The notes below the pieces were generated by a model. That model ran no database searches and was not told where the DNA came from. It saw nothing but the letters and a program-made list of their open reading frames with translations. DNA of 64,000 bases. Origin: Apostichopus japonicus (lineage: Eukaryota; Echinodermata; Holothuroidea; Aspidochirotida; Stichopodidae). Location of the stretch: NCBI RefSeq assembly GCF_037975245.1, contig NC_092575.1, positions 12,389,001 through 12,453,000 of the forward strand, written 5' to 3'. Position 1 is the first letter of the stretch. Every line of letters starts with the position of its first letter. Below, piece by piece: positions 43,701 to 56,600 of the stretch. Made by a program: the position numbers and the translations under genes.

Positions 43701-44498
43701 GTGAACACAAGGAAAGAAGTTAATGGTGTATTGAACAAAATGAGTCAGTGAAAGCAGAGGTATTTAGATAAACTGTGGAGTACAAAGCGAGGATTAAGTA
43801 AGGAGAGAGGGCGAATATACTATAGCAGAATACAGAGATGGAGCAGGATAAAGTTAGTCATGTCCTTCCTGTATATTGAGCCCATTCAGTTGAATGGTGC
43901 TAGAGTATTCCGTCCGCTCTCCCTATCTCTGCTGTGGTGTACTATGTCTGAGATGGTTAGTCTATGAATTCAGTTACCTGTTGGGACATGTCTTTAATGG
44001 TATGATTGGGGAGCTGAAAGTGTTCCCCTAATGGAGTCTCCATTTTCATGGTATTGACCTGTGATTAGAACTGCTTCTTGAGGGTGGTCTTGGTTTCACC
44101 AACATACTTGTAACTTCAATATATTCTACTTCAATGCCCTCTAAACTCAATGACACCATTTAAATTGAAATATCAGTTTCCAGTGCTGCATAAATGTGAT
44201 AAGTTCTAAACAAAAGTATATTTTTAGTCACAGCCATAGAAGCTGTAGCAGGATACTTGCAATCTAGTAACTATTGTTTTATGTTATCTCTACAGATACT
44301 TCTGATCCAGTTACTTCAACACCTCTCAAGAAGCCATCTGCCAATGTTCTGTCCAATGTCACCAGTAGGATTAGATATGGAGCAGCATTGGAGAGAAACC
44401 TCAGACTGTACGAATACACATTGCCACATTTACATGATCCTGAACAAAAGAGATCATATATATGGCAGGGGCAAGCACTTTTCCCAGACTTTTGTTGA
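40784..44498 (+). CDS. Candidate three-exon gene, unknown function
   Basis: Proposed exons are 40784-40935 (phase 2 end, GTAATG donor), 43316-43416 (TTGAACAG acceptor, GTAAAT donor, phase 1) and 44296-44498 (CTCTACAG acceptor, stop TGA). They join in frame to 151 residues beginning MDLTKTAVQRSNSDEEMPRR; the last exon has KKPSANVLSNVTSRIRYGAA and QKRSYIWQGQALFPDFC. The product is hydrophilic, with no signal peptide or membrane segment, and I recognise no family. An overlapping upstream frame (ATG at 40690) could be a uORF. A PLE remnant lies in intron 2. Matching phases and good acceptors favour a real gene, but exon 1 is not proven and the last exon might continue by a splice near 44500. Confidence 0.45.
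41458..41729. mobile_element. Small inverted-repeat element carrying telomere-type repeats
   Basis: The ends GTGGCTATTCTTACAACTAG and the reverse complement of the right end (GTGGCTATTCTTAGGACTAG) match over about 33 bp. Further inverted words (TTCTTACGAC / GTCGTAAAAATAG) lie inside. The centre holds CCCTAA repeats (41572-41619). No target duplication is obvious. Confidence 0.6.
41572..41619 (+). repeat. Interstitial CCCTAA telomere-like repeat
   Basis: Six to seven imperfect units (ACCCTAACCCTAAACATAAC, then CCTAAACC, TTAATCCTAACCCTAACC). This is the reverse of the TTAGGG motif used by most animal telomeres. Confidence 0.85.
43545..44115 (-). pseudogene. Penelope-like element remnant, GIY-YIG end only
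   Basis: On the minus strand, YVGETKTTLKKQF is followed by TPLGEHFQLPNHTIKDMSQQ (about 44110-43930), the second half of a PLE GIY-YIG domain, with several stops. Downstream, at 43650-43550, is a degenerate copy of the PLE terminal fragment also seen at 21010 and 26513. It lies in intron 2 of the candidate gene above. Confidence 0.75.
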
Positions 44499-46985
44499 CA
44501 GGTTGTGCGACATTCACAAACGTTGGATTAGGAGCTATTGATACATCTGCATCACCAGATTGAGATAAATTGCTTTCGTCCATTTTGTTCGATAGTAGCT
44601 ATGACTGTGAATCAGGAGCTTGGCCACCCTCTAAGTCAGGGTGGGCAAGGTTGGGGAAATTCAACCAAGGAGTAATCATCAGAGAATGGCCAGCTTTGTA
44701 TTATTGTATATAGGCCTACATGCACAACGTGTATAAATATCTGTATAGGTTTATTTATACTGGTGTTCATTTCCGTTGCCAGGAAGGGATATGATTTGAA
44801 TGTGGGGGAGGGTGTGGGGGTGGGGAGGGGAGGGGGTCCTCTTTGAAGTGTTCAAACAATGCTACACTTTAGGTCTATCTTCTTGAATCACATGTATATT
44901 AAACACCCCTATAGACACGATCAATCAGTGTTATCTCTCACCTTCTCTCATGCACTGGTGTATTAATTTCCTGGCAAGACAACAGTTAGGCATAGTAAGG
45001 GTCAGAGGTCATCACAGCTTAAAGAATTGTGTCAGTCCCTGTGGTCTCTTACATCCTGGTAGCAGTAGAGAGAAGAAGCCTAATAGATCAGAAACCATAA
45101 TCATCTTCTGTTGTGTCTTATTTTCCAGCATCCTTGAAACATGATATCCTTCCCCTTTGAATTCTTGATGTCATAAAGCTGTATATATGTGGTGCATTAT
45201 TTAATTCCAGTATTTAGACTGTATATATTCTTCTTGTGTATTTGACAGTATCTCAGTGATCTCCATTTTTCTGCTCTTGGTTTACTTTTCTCTGTACTTT
45301 CATATCATATCTATCTCTATCCATAGCCTCCATCTCCACATTTTCTTTACTTTCTTCCTCCATCCCTTCATCTGTCTTTCACCCTTTCTTTTTTGACCTC
45401 TTTCCTCCCATCTGTTTACCCTGTATGTTTTAGTTTGCCGACTCCCCCCCCCACCCACATCTCACCCCCCAAAAAATGTTCACAAGGTTGACAAGTCTCC
45501 CTGTGCTAGTCCCAAGCTAAACACCCTTGTTGTGGTGACCGTTCACTATACTTGCGGATCAAATGGAAAGCCCCGATCCCCCACCCCTTACTTCCCAGTG
45601 TCATGAATCGGCAAATAGAAGATTATTCGGAGTTGTTCGTGATGGTTCAATGATCTTATAGTCAGGCATAGGCCTATATGGTTCTCTTTGTCCTACATTG
45701 CTGTCGAAGTTTGAAATTAATTAATGGTGCTAGGAACTTCCGGGCAATGTTTAATTTTCTGTGGCAAGAAAAAAAGGCTTCCCCCACCAGTGTCCCTCCT
45801 GGTTGACTAGAGCCCGTAGGCATATATGGTCACACAATAGTATAGATAAGTATGATCCATGCAGACAGCTAGTATTTTTTTCCTTCAAATTCAATCCAAT
45901 TTCAGTTAAAGTTTCGAGTTGTAATACGAGTCAGTCGTGATGAGGTGCCCCATAGTGGGGCTGGGTAACCCAAGCCCGTTGCCGAGTTTTTGGCATTTCG
46001 TTGGGAGCCGTTCGGAACAAGAAGCAGGATAGTCAATTCTGGAGTACAGTACGCTGGAAAGCAATAAACTGACGTGAATTAGAAAAAAAAATTGTTTTTG
46101 CTTTGACGGCCGATGTTCAGCGAGTCACTTTTCAATGGAATTAACTATTAATTTATTGTTCATGTACTTATTCCCCTTTTACCAATCCTTTCTAAAGAGG
46201 GTGGAGCGGCCCCCCATGGCAACGTATTTTCCTTTCCTTTTCCGTTCAAGTTTGATTATTTTTAATTCGGGTCAAAGGGGTGCAAGGACAGGGTTTACGT
46301 GCACCGGTTAGAAGGATGGGGTGCAGCTATAGGGCAAGTGCTCTGTGGTCGCCTATAGGGCCCGTTGCCAGGAGTCCAAAATAATTAAATATACATATAT
46401 GGTTTATGACATAAAATGCTTTGTCTTTCCCTCCTGAAATATAACTAAAATTTATATATAAAATATAATGTAAGTTGTGACTGTGTCTATGTATAATTAA
46501 TACCTAAATTGGCTGAAATACCAATTGTTCACACATGACGGACTTGACCATACGTTTGATACCCAATGTTGTAATCACTTCAGTCATTTTTTTAACTAAT
46601 TTGCGTTTTTATTTTTGTGACACGAGTCAGTGTGTATCAGACATAAAGTTCACTATTAGTTTCTTAAGCTGTGAAAGAATGTCGACTCGCGACTTCGGTT
46701 ACAACATTTCAAATACTTTACTCAGGTTAGTACAAGACTGGCGCATCTGTAAATGTTTGAAATACAATGTTTTTTTACAGTAAAATAGCCTTAGGTTACT
46801 GTACTTCTATAGGCTAAACTTCTGATATTCGATACAGCATAAAGCAAGCAGAGCTTTCCAAATCAGGGAATCAAATCGACTTCATAGGAGCAAATGCGTC
46901 GAATGCGCAACGCTTGACTTTACGGAATATTTCTGTTACAGTGACGTGGATGGCAACTGCTTGGTAAAAGGTAATTGTGCTTGTT
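44499..46985. other. No coding region recognised
   Basis: Pyrimidine-rich stretches at 45290-45480 and an AATAAA at 46064 are visible, but I cannot tie them to a gene end. Confidence 0.4.
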
Positions 46986-46989
46986 CGTG

Positions 46990-48815
46990 GGTTTATTGAA
47001 CAAGTCTGTTTTGAGTGAACCATTTTATAGGGTCACAGTGGTGTCCAGGAAGTAAATTTGCAGTAAATTTGATAGTTTGAGGAAACGAGTTTATATCATC
47101 AATGAATAGTTTTAGATTTGCCCCGTCATGGGTCCATATCATGAAGATATCGTCAATGAAACGTAACCACGTGTGTGGTTTCAAGTTTTGTCGAGATAGA
47201 AATTTTATTCGGGGTTTCCCATAAAGATGTTGGCAAAAGACGATGCCATTTTGGTACTCATTGCGGTGCCATGAATTTGGATGTAGTTTTTGCTGCCAAA
47301 TACCAGATTATTGCTGGTCAAGATTAGTTGCATCAATTCGGCCAATTCTTTCTTCGTGGGGGTTTTGCCACGTTTCGGTCTGAATGATTTTTTGCAGGCC
47401 GAAATGCCCTCTTCGCCGGTTAGGGATATTTGTGTATAACGAAGACACATCCAAGGTAACTAACAGAGTAGATAGGGGAAGATTTTTTATTTCCCCAATT
47501 TGCCGGATGAAATCCGTAGTGTCCTGCACATAGGACAGTAGGGCAAAAACAAGAGGTTGGATGAGAAGATCCACGAGTTTGGAATTTTTTCAGTAGCTGT
47601 ACCATTACCCGATACTATGGGCAGAAAATAAAAGCGACCGGGTCGTTTTCTAGGAGGTTTTGGTCTAACTTGCGGTCAATGGAACCGTTAGAGACTATCT
47701 TTTGGATGACTCTTTTCACGTTTTGTGTGATTTCTTGAGTAAGATCAGAATCCAGGAGTTTGTAGTGTTGAGGGTTGCCGAGTAGTCTGTTGGCTTCCTC
47801 TCTGTAGAATTGTTTGCCCATCGCGACAATTGCAGAACCTTTGTCGACTGGCTTGATGACAATGTCATCGCGCTTCCGGAGTTCATGGATAGCCTGTCTC
47901 TCAGTTTTATTGAGATTGTCGCGGAAGTCTGGGGCAGAGGTCTGTGTTATAACATCCTCTTCAATAGCCGAAATAAATTAATCAAGAGGCCCACAATGGG
48001 CCTTGGGCGGATTCCACGAGCTCTTTGGCTCAAAATTGGAATGCACGTCGTTGGTTTGTTGCGTGGTGTAATTGCCATTTTCGTCGGCAAAAACTTCACG
48101 GAGACGTAAGCGTCGATAGAACATATTTAGGTCAAGAGAACGTTTCTGAGCGTTAACTTGCCGTGGTTTAGGGCAAAAATTTAGACCTTTGGAGAGAAGG
48201 TTTGTTTCTCCTACAGAGAGTTGGCACTTAATGGTAACAACTGCAATTTTGGTGGTGTTGCGTGCGGTCTGTATCTCTTTGCGACGGAATCTGGGAGACC
48301 TGGTTCTTCTTGAGGTTTCAAGTCGGGTTTCACCAGAAGACTTAAATTCCTCTCTTTGGGTGACATTATCACTATTCAATTTTTGAAATTGTCTTGAAAG
48401 TAGGGTATGTGAGAGTTTCAAGCATATTTTTGAGATAGAGTCAAGTTTTCTTTCGAACTCGTTCTTGGGCAGTTTTTTTTTTTTTTTTTGCAGTTTTGGT
48501 TTTGAAATCAATTTGCTGGCTAAGTTCGTGATTTGTTTTGCGACAAATACTTATTTGCACATCCATTAATTCAAACGAAGCATATTTAAGGATATTTAAG
48601 GATTCCTCTCCACTTGGCAAAGCTGTCGCTTGCAGAAAGTGGTAAACAAGCACGGACCTTGATTTTAAGTCCTTTTAGTACCGTTTTGTTTTTACGGTAT
48701 AGTCTGTAGTTGGAAAGGTGATGCAGATACCTTATGCGTTTTTCGGAAAGGCGTCGAAGCGTTTTCAAAGTTTCAAAGGTGCTCTCCATTTTGAAGCATA
48801 GTTGGATCAATTAGA
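46990..48815 (-). pseudogene. Penelope-like element, RT portion, frameshifted and lacking its 3' end
   Basis: From 48810 downward there is an N-terminal region, then LLSKGLNFCPKPRQVNAQKR and FYRRLRLREVFADE (about 48190-48080), and DDIVIKPVDKGSAIVAMGKQ (about 47860-47810). The RT motifs LVTLDVSSLYTNIPN, GTAMSTKMASSFANIFMG and WLRFIDDIFMIW follow (about 47450-47130). Several frame changes are needed, one at a 16-base homopolymer near 48480. Sequence after the RT motifs is lost and no GIY-YIG domain follows. The lineage differs from the 54.6-56.7 kb PLE. Confidence 0.87.
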
Positions 48816-50280
48816 TACAAACAGTGAAAGAAAGTTCGTGTTTATGTGGGTAGGATTGTAACCTATTGCAATTGATATAATATTTTGTGATTAGAACATA
48901 TTTATATAACATTTTACATGTCAATACATTTAAATTAACTTTTGTACAATGTTTACATTATGTTTACTTCATTATAAAACTGTATATTGTCTATATTCTC
49001 TGTATATTATCTGGCATTCGAGTTTGTCGTTTCCTTATTCATTTTCTGATCAAAATAGGGGGGAAATATAAACAAATGCACAAGCAATTTTGTTGCATTT
49101 GTATTGTTTCTGGCACTGTTAACTATACGACCCGTACTGGCATTGTTGACGTAACGAACGCATCCTTGTGGCATATCGAGTTGCAAATTGCACGCTTGCA
49201 TATGTCTTGTTATTTGGAATCATATCGGTTAAGTTGTCTTGTTACTTGGAAATACAGAGAAGAAGGTTAACGTAAGTACCAAATTATTTCAATTGCATGC
49301 CCAGGCTGTATTCTTGGTGTAGTTTTAGGTCATTTACTGTAAGTCACTGTAGCCGACTGATCTCACGTTATTAATATTATACCAGGTGTGTAATCGGATC
49401 ATGTATCGGAATTTGCACAACAATAATATTGTTCGAAGTTTGCAGACGGTAAGCTCCGCCCACAAGCCACCAGTATAGAATGTGGAGTCCACGCTACATG
49501 CACTGTGTCAATAGTTGCTACCGTTCAATGCTGCTGCGCTGCACTCTAACCCCGAATATAAATTTATTCTCACCTTGTCTATTCAACATAAAACACAATA
49601 AATTTTCAAGATCGATTTTGGAATCAAATGCCAACCACATGACTCCCTTCACAAACGTAAAATATTGAAAATAACCCATTCAACTACATCATTGCAAGGG
49701 TGTGAAAGTCACCATACAGTAGTAGTATATGTCGCACATGTTTGTTATCGCACATTAAGTTCAAGAATTTCCTGTTTCACACTTCATGGATTGTGTTAAA
49801 TAAAGGCTGTACTTATTCATTGAACTTACGTGGTTATAAGTTTCATAAAAGTTTCATCATAATAGCGTCATTCATTGATAGTGTGCGTTTGTTCTGTGAA
49901 AAAGACATGTTGTAGTGTTGAATGATAATGTTATAATATCAACTCCTCAACCATTGGTGCTCTTGTCATAGTAATGATTATGCACATTTATCCACTTCTT
50001 CTTAGTTTCAACCTCTGTATTAAGCTTTCCAAAATGTTCAAAACAACTTTCAGCCGATTTAACGAGCTTCAAGAAAGAAATAAACATGTTAACCAAGTAT
50101 CCTTTGAATTCATTTTTTTGTATTTTTTGTGTATACATGTTAATAATTATGTCAACAATCCGGTTAAATAGTTTAAATGATGGAAGAAAGGAAGAGAAAA
50201 TGGCTACTAAGCAATAACCTGTATCTATAGACCAAGACTTATGGGCAGAGTGGTTATGAATTTTCGTAACCGCATTTCTA
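48816..50280. other. No gene recognised; contains an inverted fragment of the duplication
   Basis: Apart from the inverted fragment at 49556-49725, this AT-rich stretch shows no exon or repeat I can support. Confidence 0.4.
49556..49725 (-). repeat. Inverted third fragment of the segmental duplication
   Basis: The reverse complement of about 38180-38335 of copy A (TGGTGACTTTCACACCC ... AAAATCGATCTTGAAAAT). It includes copy A-specific bases beyond the point where copy B is deleted, so it is closer to A than to B. Confidence 0.8.
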
Positions 50281-50601
50281 GTTTTGATAGTGATTACTAT
50301 GTAGTACGAACAATTACCTACAATACTAACAACTTTGACATTCAATTATTTCTAGGAAGAGTGTGTTCTTTCCAGCTTATTCGAATTTGTATGAATGACG
50401 TGGCCAATGACCTTAAGAAAGTTTGGTTTGCGGGTAGAACAGTACACACGGAAATTGGTGACCAGGAATTGAAACTGATTCACAGTGCTTTGAAGCTCAC
50501 AATCGGCTGGTTCAATCTTCATTTTACATTAGAGCTATATTTGCAGCTATTCACAGTAATTCACAGGACTTCAAAAATTTAACTTTTTTGTTACATCGAA
50601 A

Positions 50602-50668
50602 ATGAGATCAACGTTTAATCAACCGTTATTTGTAAGCGTCATTTTATGTCTTATTTTACGTGCTCAAG
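50602..50668 (+). CDS. Signal-peptide first exon, copy B
   Basis: [20 protein letters not shown] then AQ, ending in phase 1 at GTAATG. The reading frame and hydrophobic core are preserved against copy A despite substitutions. This supports coding function and recent duplication. Confidence 0.65.
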
Positions 50669-53600
50669 GTAATGTAAAACAAAAACTTTTTCCTGCTTCT
50701 CACGCCAAGTTTAGGTTTCAGAATTTCCATATCATGCAGCTTGCTTCATTTGCTTAAGATTTGTTAACATTGTAATAACATTTGTAACAACTTTGTGTTT
50801 TAGATTATATATGTAAATAATTGCACGTTTCTCGGCCTTTTGGCTGAGATCATATGTAGTATATGTTCCCTATTCGAGGGGAATCGTTATGAACACATGA
50901 CGATGACCACACAGTCACAGTCTCCATGGAAGGGGATTGGAGCTGAGAGCGGATCAGTCGTTCGGTTGTTTGGTTTTTCGTACTCAGGTTCTTTCTTAGG
51001 TGACTTTTCTTAAAAGTATATTTGCACGTTTCATGCAGCAAATAAATTTACTTTGACTATATGGTGACTTTCACACCCTTGCAATGATGTAGTTGGGTTA
51101 TTTTCAATATTTTACGTTTGTGAAGGGAGAAAAGTGTTTGGCATTTCATTCCAAACTCGATCGTGAGGATTTATTGTGTTTTTTGTTGAGTAAACAAGGT
51201 TTTGCGATGAAAAATGTCCTTTTGTTATGTTAAATGTCTTTTTGGTGAGGAATTAAGTAAAATATAATTTAGCAAATGTGTTTTGCTGACAAAATATTCA
51301 AATACTGCAATTTGTGGTAAGTAATGCACAAACAGTCCATTTTGCATGTTTCCCTTTGAGGGCATTATGATTTACCCACTGAAATCGAAGTTGTATCTCC
51401 CATTGCCCTTTGAAATTTGGAATCCCCCTCCCAACTCCACCCCCCCCGCCAGTTATTTCAGAAGTGTGTAAGTTTTACGTCTCAGGAGACTATAACTTAT
51501 GTACGTCTGCAGTAATGTTGTCCATATCGAATTTTTATATAGGCCTACGTGAGAACTGCAACCACTGAAAACTATATGCTTTTACAATATGTTTTTCATA
51601 CCTATTTCTCTAACCAGACTTTAACTTATGTACGTCTGCATTAATGTTGGCCTATATCGGTTATAGCTTCCGTGATGAGGATATATATTTATCTGCGAGT
51701 ATGTGAAACAAGTGAAAGACGTAAAGATTACCCGTGTTACTGAATGAATCAACATTATAAGCTACATTGTTCCGTTGTATTTTCAGTATAGTGTTACTAG
51801 ATATACTCGAACATGGAAAACTCATAACAAGACCATGCAAAAATTATGTTATTTCTATTACTGTGCTTAGATTGTGTGCTACTGTACATGTTTTCCTTTC
51901 TGCATGTGTGTGTGGTTTCTTCATGATCTCGTCTTGATAATTTTAATGTGTATCTGTAAACCGCTAGATATCGGGTTATACATAATTTAATACAAATAAG
52001 AGGGTATGTATGAGTCTTCGACCCTAGCAGGATCTACATCATAGGCGAATTTAAAGCGAAAAAAGGAGAGAGGTAAAATAAACAGATGGAGGTACAAATT
52101 TATAGGGTCATTGCACAAATGCATGGATTACAATAGTACAAAGTATCATTTAATTTTAAGGAAGCAGAAAATAAACTGCGCAGAGGGATCGGGTTATACA
52201 GGGAGCTATCACTGTACAACCTTCAAATGTTCAGGACACAAGTATTGTTCCCCCTCAGTAAATTGTCGATACTATCCTTAAAATTTTTGTGCCCTCTCAA
52301 ACTTCAATTTCCTTGCAATGCTACTTGCCTGTGTGTGATGTATCATGTAGTGTAAAATAGTAGTCAACTATATATTTCTACCGAGGTCGAAGGTCAGTCA
52401 GAATATGGAAGGAGAGAAAACGTGCTAGATGGGTTAGAAATGTCCGATCTGTGCACAATGATTTGTAATTGCTGTTGTTCAACCGATCGATTACGTGCGA
52501 GGATTTACATCACAAAATTGTGCAGGAATAACATGATGGTTTCAAAAAGTATTCATCAACCAGTATACTTTTGCGTCATTGAGGATCCAATAACTCAACT
52601 ACTCCGATTACAAAAAAAATAAGTGTGTCCCCAGCAGGTTAACATTGTCAGTCGCGGTAGATTGGGCTGTGATTTGTCGTGGATGTTGACAGGGCAAGAA
52701 AACCGGCCATAAATCTGTTTTGAAACTGCCCTTATCTATCCGTAATCGGTTCAAAGAGATTACGTTACTACATAACTATACCATATGGAACGTATTAAAT
52801 GTCATTTGTTGTCTGTGATATATACTCGTCTTCACAGTCACTATTCAAACGCATATGCAAGAAACATGTCTATAAGTTATCCGTCCATCTTGACAATTAA
52901 TTAAAACCTGTTGGTTTCAAATGCATGCTGTATAAATAATACAAAATGTGTGTTACTTGATAAAGATTTTAACGCATGCCGAATAAGCCGGAACTGACAA
53001 TTTGCACTCCTACATTTTTGTGTGTCACTGAATATAATAACGTAAGCGGAAACGCGATCCTGTTTCAGCTTGTTTACATATAATATTGTGATCTTTGTAA
53101 AGAGGGCAATTATATGTAGGTGAAACAAGCTCTCGGTACCGCTTAAGTTTGAATAACCATAAAATATCAATTAAGTCGTACTGATATTGCAGGATTCATC
53201 GTTCCTATCGTTTCAATCATCATAGACATTCTCTCAAAATCTTAAAAAATGAATTTTAATTGCCTTTAACTTCAAATCTGTAACTGAAAAAAACGGAAAG
53301 AAATCGATTGCATATTATAATCCGCTTCGTGTATGGTCATGGTTTATTTGGTATTAATTCCATCAATGCTGCATGCCCACAATTATCCTGCGTCATACTT
53401 TCATTGTGTTACATTGTATTTTCCATTCCATTGTCAAAGTATTGCTGACAGTCCCATGTATTTTCTAAAACAGCGCTCCTTTTGTGTCAATTATGAGTCA
53501 TATCTTACTTCTCTGCTTTTGTCTAATAATATTTTCTCTTGGAGTACACGTGGATTTTCTTTAATATATATGTATACTCCCCGACAAAACCCGTCAATGA

Positions 53601-56600
53601 CGGTGTACCGCAGGGTTCCGTGTAAGGTCCAATTTCGTTCACGTTATATAAATCTCCATTTGCTGCTCTTATCAAACTCTATAACCTACAATACCATTTC
53701 TACGTAGACGATACACAATTATACATTTCGCTTAAGCCTGATGTCATTTATGGCAAGTCACGGAATATTAAAAATCAAGAATCAAGAAACACCGCCCCGT
53801 ACGTACCGGTCCTCCCACAGCTTGTTCATTGCTTCAAGTTACCTCGCGCTTTGATTATGGAAACTCCCTTCTCTAAAGATGCTCTTCTTCTCTCCTTCGC
53901 AAGCTTCAGCTTGGTCAAATGTCTGCTCTACGGCTCATCAATGGATCAAGACGACATAGTCACATCACACCCATTGTCAAAGAACTTTATTGGCTGCTCA
54001 TCAAAAACGCATCGTATTCAAATAATAATTACATATCGATCTCTTCATTGTACAGCATTGACTGACCTCAGTAATCTCATTTCCAGATATACTCCTTCAC
54101 GCAACTTGCGTTCCGGCGATTCATATCAACTGCGCCAACCGATGACAAGATCCTGTTACGGCGATAATTCCTTCTCTTCACCAAAACAGTCCCCATCAAT
54201 TGACTCTTCTAAAACACAACTTATATATACCTTTGCAATTTTCATGTCAACAATTAATTTTTGTGTGTTGCATATCTGTATGTACTTCTTTCATTCTTTT
54301 TCTTCTTTGGTTTGTAAAACGCCTAGATCAGATTTGTTCTGTATCAGTCGCTATATAAATTAAGTCGTTATTATGACTATTAATTATATACATATAGGCA
54401 ACATATATATGCAATAATCTGTTAATGGATAATCCTTTAGAGCCTCACCGAAATATCGCTCATTCTTTTTTGTTCACGCCAGGTATATGCCCGACTGACC
54501 AATTTTCATGTACCACTTTAGACCAATATGTACCTATCAACTGGCGGTGTGACGGAATTAATGACTGCAGAGATGGCTCAGACGAGATGGATTGCGGTAA
54601 GATTGTTTTGCATATTTTTGTATCTAATTTTAAAATATTTCTATATAAACACACACACACACAGATTGCATGATCCTGATTCGCGTTGGTGTGTGTCGGA
54701 TTTCTTCAATATGTTCCATTCAATAGTGTAGTCTCTCCCCTTGCTTTTCAGTGCCCAGATATGCTTGGATAGTTCTGTCTCCTTTTCATATTTTTTGTTG
54801 CGAAACGACTTCGTGTGGTTGCGGTACCTAGATTTGAAGTCACCCCCGGTGAGCCCAACGTATGATCGCGAGTCAGAACCGGAAGTGACGGTAGCTTCGT
54901 ACACAATTGAGTCGGCTAAGCACTCTCCACGCAAGGGGCAGGCTCCTTTATCTCTACAGTTGCAGGTTTTTGTGGCGTTTGTTGTTGTGTTGTTTTGCCG
55001 CATAATTCTGGCGTTGTGGGACTTGATGATGGAATCCATGTTTTTCATGCAACTGTAGCTCACTTTCATGGTGTTTCTATTGAAGATCTTCCTCAGCTTG
55101 CACCCACGTGGAAAGTGCCTATCTATGAGCTTGAGGAACTGTGACCCCACGTTGGTTTCCACGTTCCTACTGAATGGTGGGTTGAACCACGTGGTTTTCC
55201 TCTGGCGGTTCTTTCTTTTTTTCTTGAGTGTTGTTGGTGCGCCCCCGTCGTCGTATGTGATGGTACGTTCGTATCCGCTTTTCTTTAGCGCTGCGTTGTA
55301 AGGCGGTGCTGCCATGCTGAATACTCTCTCATTCGACGAGAGTTCCCTGATCCTCTTTTCAATGTAGGAATGTGTTTGGTGATGGTGGGTGGGTGGTTAG
55401 ATTTGACATGTATGTAAAGCGGTTCATCGTTGGGCTTCCTGTATGGTTTGTGGGTTCCAGATTCTAGGTCCATGGTTGTGTCAAGGAAGTTAGTCGACTT
55501 TAGGTTCGTCTGGGCCGTGATGTTGAGACCATGTGCCTGGAAAATCTTGACTAGCTCTTTGCTGGTGCGGTCTGCCTGTCTGCCGGAGTAATCTCGCATG
55601 ACGGCAAGGCCGTCATCTCTGTAGAGACCGACGCTGGCCACCTCTAACTTCGCTTCTAGTTGGTGTAGTATGTGGAGGCCTACCAACTCACATATTTCTA
55701 CGCCGTCGTAAGCCCCCATCGTTACGTCAAATTCCTTTGTGGTGTCTCTCTTCACCCAGGGTTTGCCATCATGGTCGTACAGTACTGATCTTCTCGCATG
55801 GATTATCGTTTCGTGGTCAATTTTGCGGATGGGGCTGTACTTCTTGGCCCAGGCTAGAGATTTGTTGAGGAGATCTTCAGTGATTGAGGGGTAGAAGTCC
55901 ACTATGTCGAAAACAAGGAATGATAACCTGTTCTTTTGTGGGAGCTCTGTGAACCATTTGAGGACAGATGAGGTGTTTCTCCATTGGTTCAATTCTGTTT
56001 TACGTCGGATGTCGGTATTAACCCTGTCGAGGATTTTCTTGCTTGCTCACCCTATTTCGGCTTTCGTGGGGTTGATGAGTCTACATTTTACACTATTCGG
56101 AAAGTTCTCTTTGTGGTCCTTGACAGTGACAAAGGCGGGGCGTACGGCTGTGTTGGGTATTCTGTCGCTAATGTGCAGTTTCTCTGAGATGTTTGCGCAT
56201 TCCTTCTCAATGTCTTCGACTGTTTTGCTGTCCGTGGTCTTGTATTTTTGGGTTATATTCTCCGAGAGTAACTTCTCATATTTCGGTTTGTCCATCTCGT
56301 AGAAGTTTCTGGTTTTGTCTGCTGGGGCAAAGATTCTTTTGGAGGAGTTGATTTTCTTCACGTCTTCCGTGAGCGTTGTTTGGAAGTCGTCGTTTACTTT
56401 TCGAAACTTGATGTTTTCCACTATGTCCAGCATGTCTCGTTCGAATCCTATCACTTCTTCAATTTGTGGGGGCGCTCGCCTGGACTTGAATCCATAAAAA
56501 TCGTCACTGTTGGGTTCGTCTCCACTGCTAGTGTTATCTGTGTCTGTGTCTGAGTTCAGGAAGAAGAAAGCTTTCCATCGCATTCGTTTTATCACACTTT

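Larger units (their letters stand above)
50281..52972 (+). repeat. Segmental duplication, copy B
   Basis: Counterpart of 37385-40372, with a deletion of about 310 bp after GTTGAGTAAACAAGG (51200). It supplies the signal-peptide exon likely used by the LDLa/mini-exon gene. Confidence 0.9.

Noticed and set aside
50241-50582. 113-codon frame just upstream of signal exon B
   Set aside because: The corresponding stretch of copy A is frameshifted and has stops, while the adjacent signal exon frame is kept; most likely 5' flank or UTR.
53333-53707. 124-codon plus-strand frame as a gene
   Set aside because: Its end overlaps LINE RT sequence read in the wrong frame (VPQGSV region), and the beginning has no motif or splice context.
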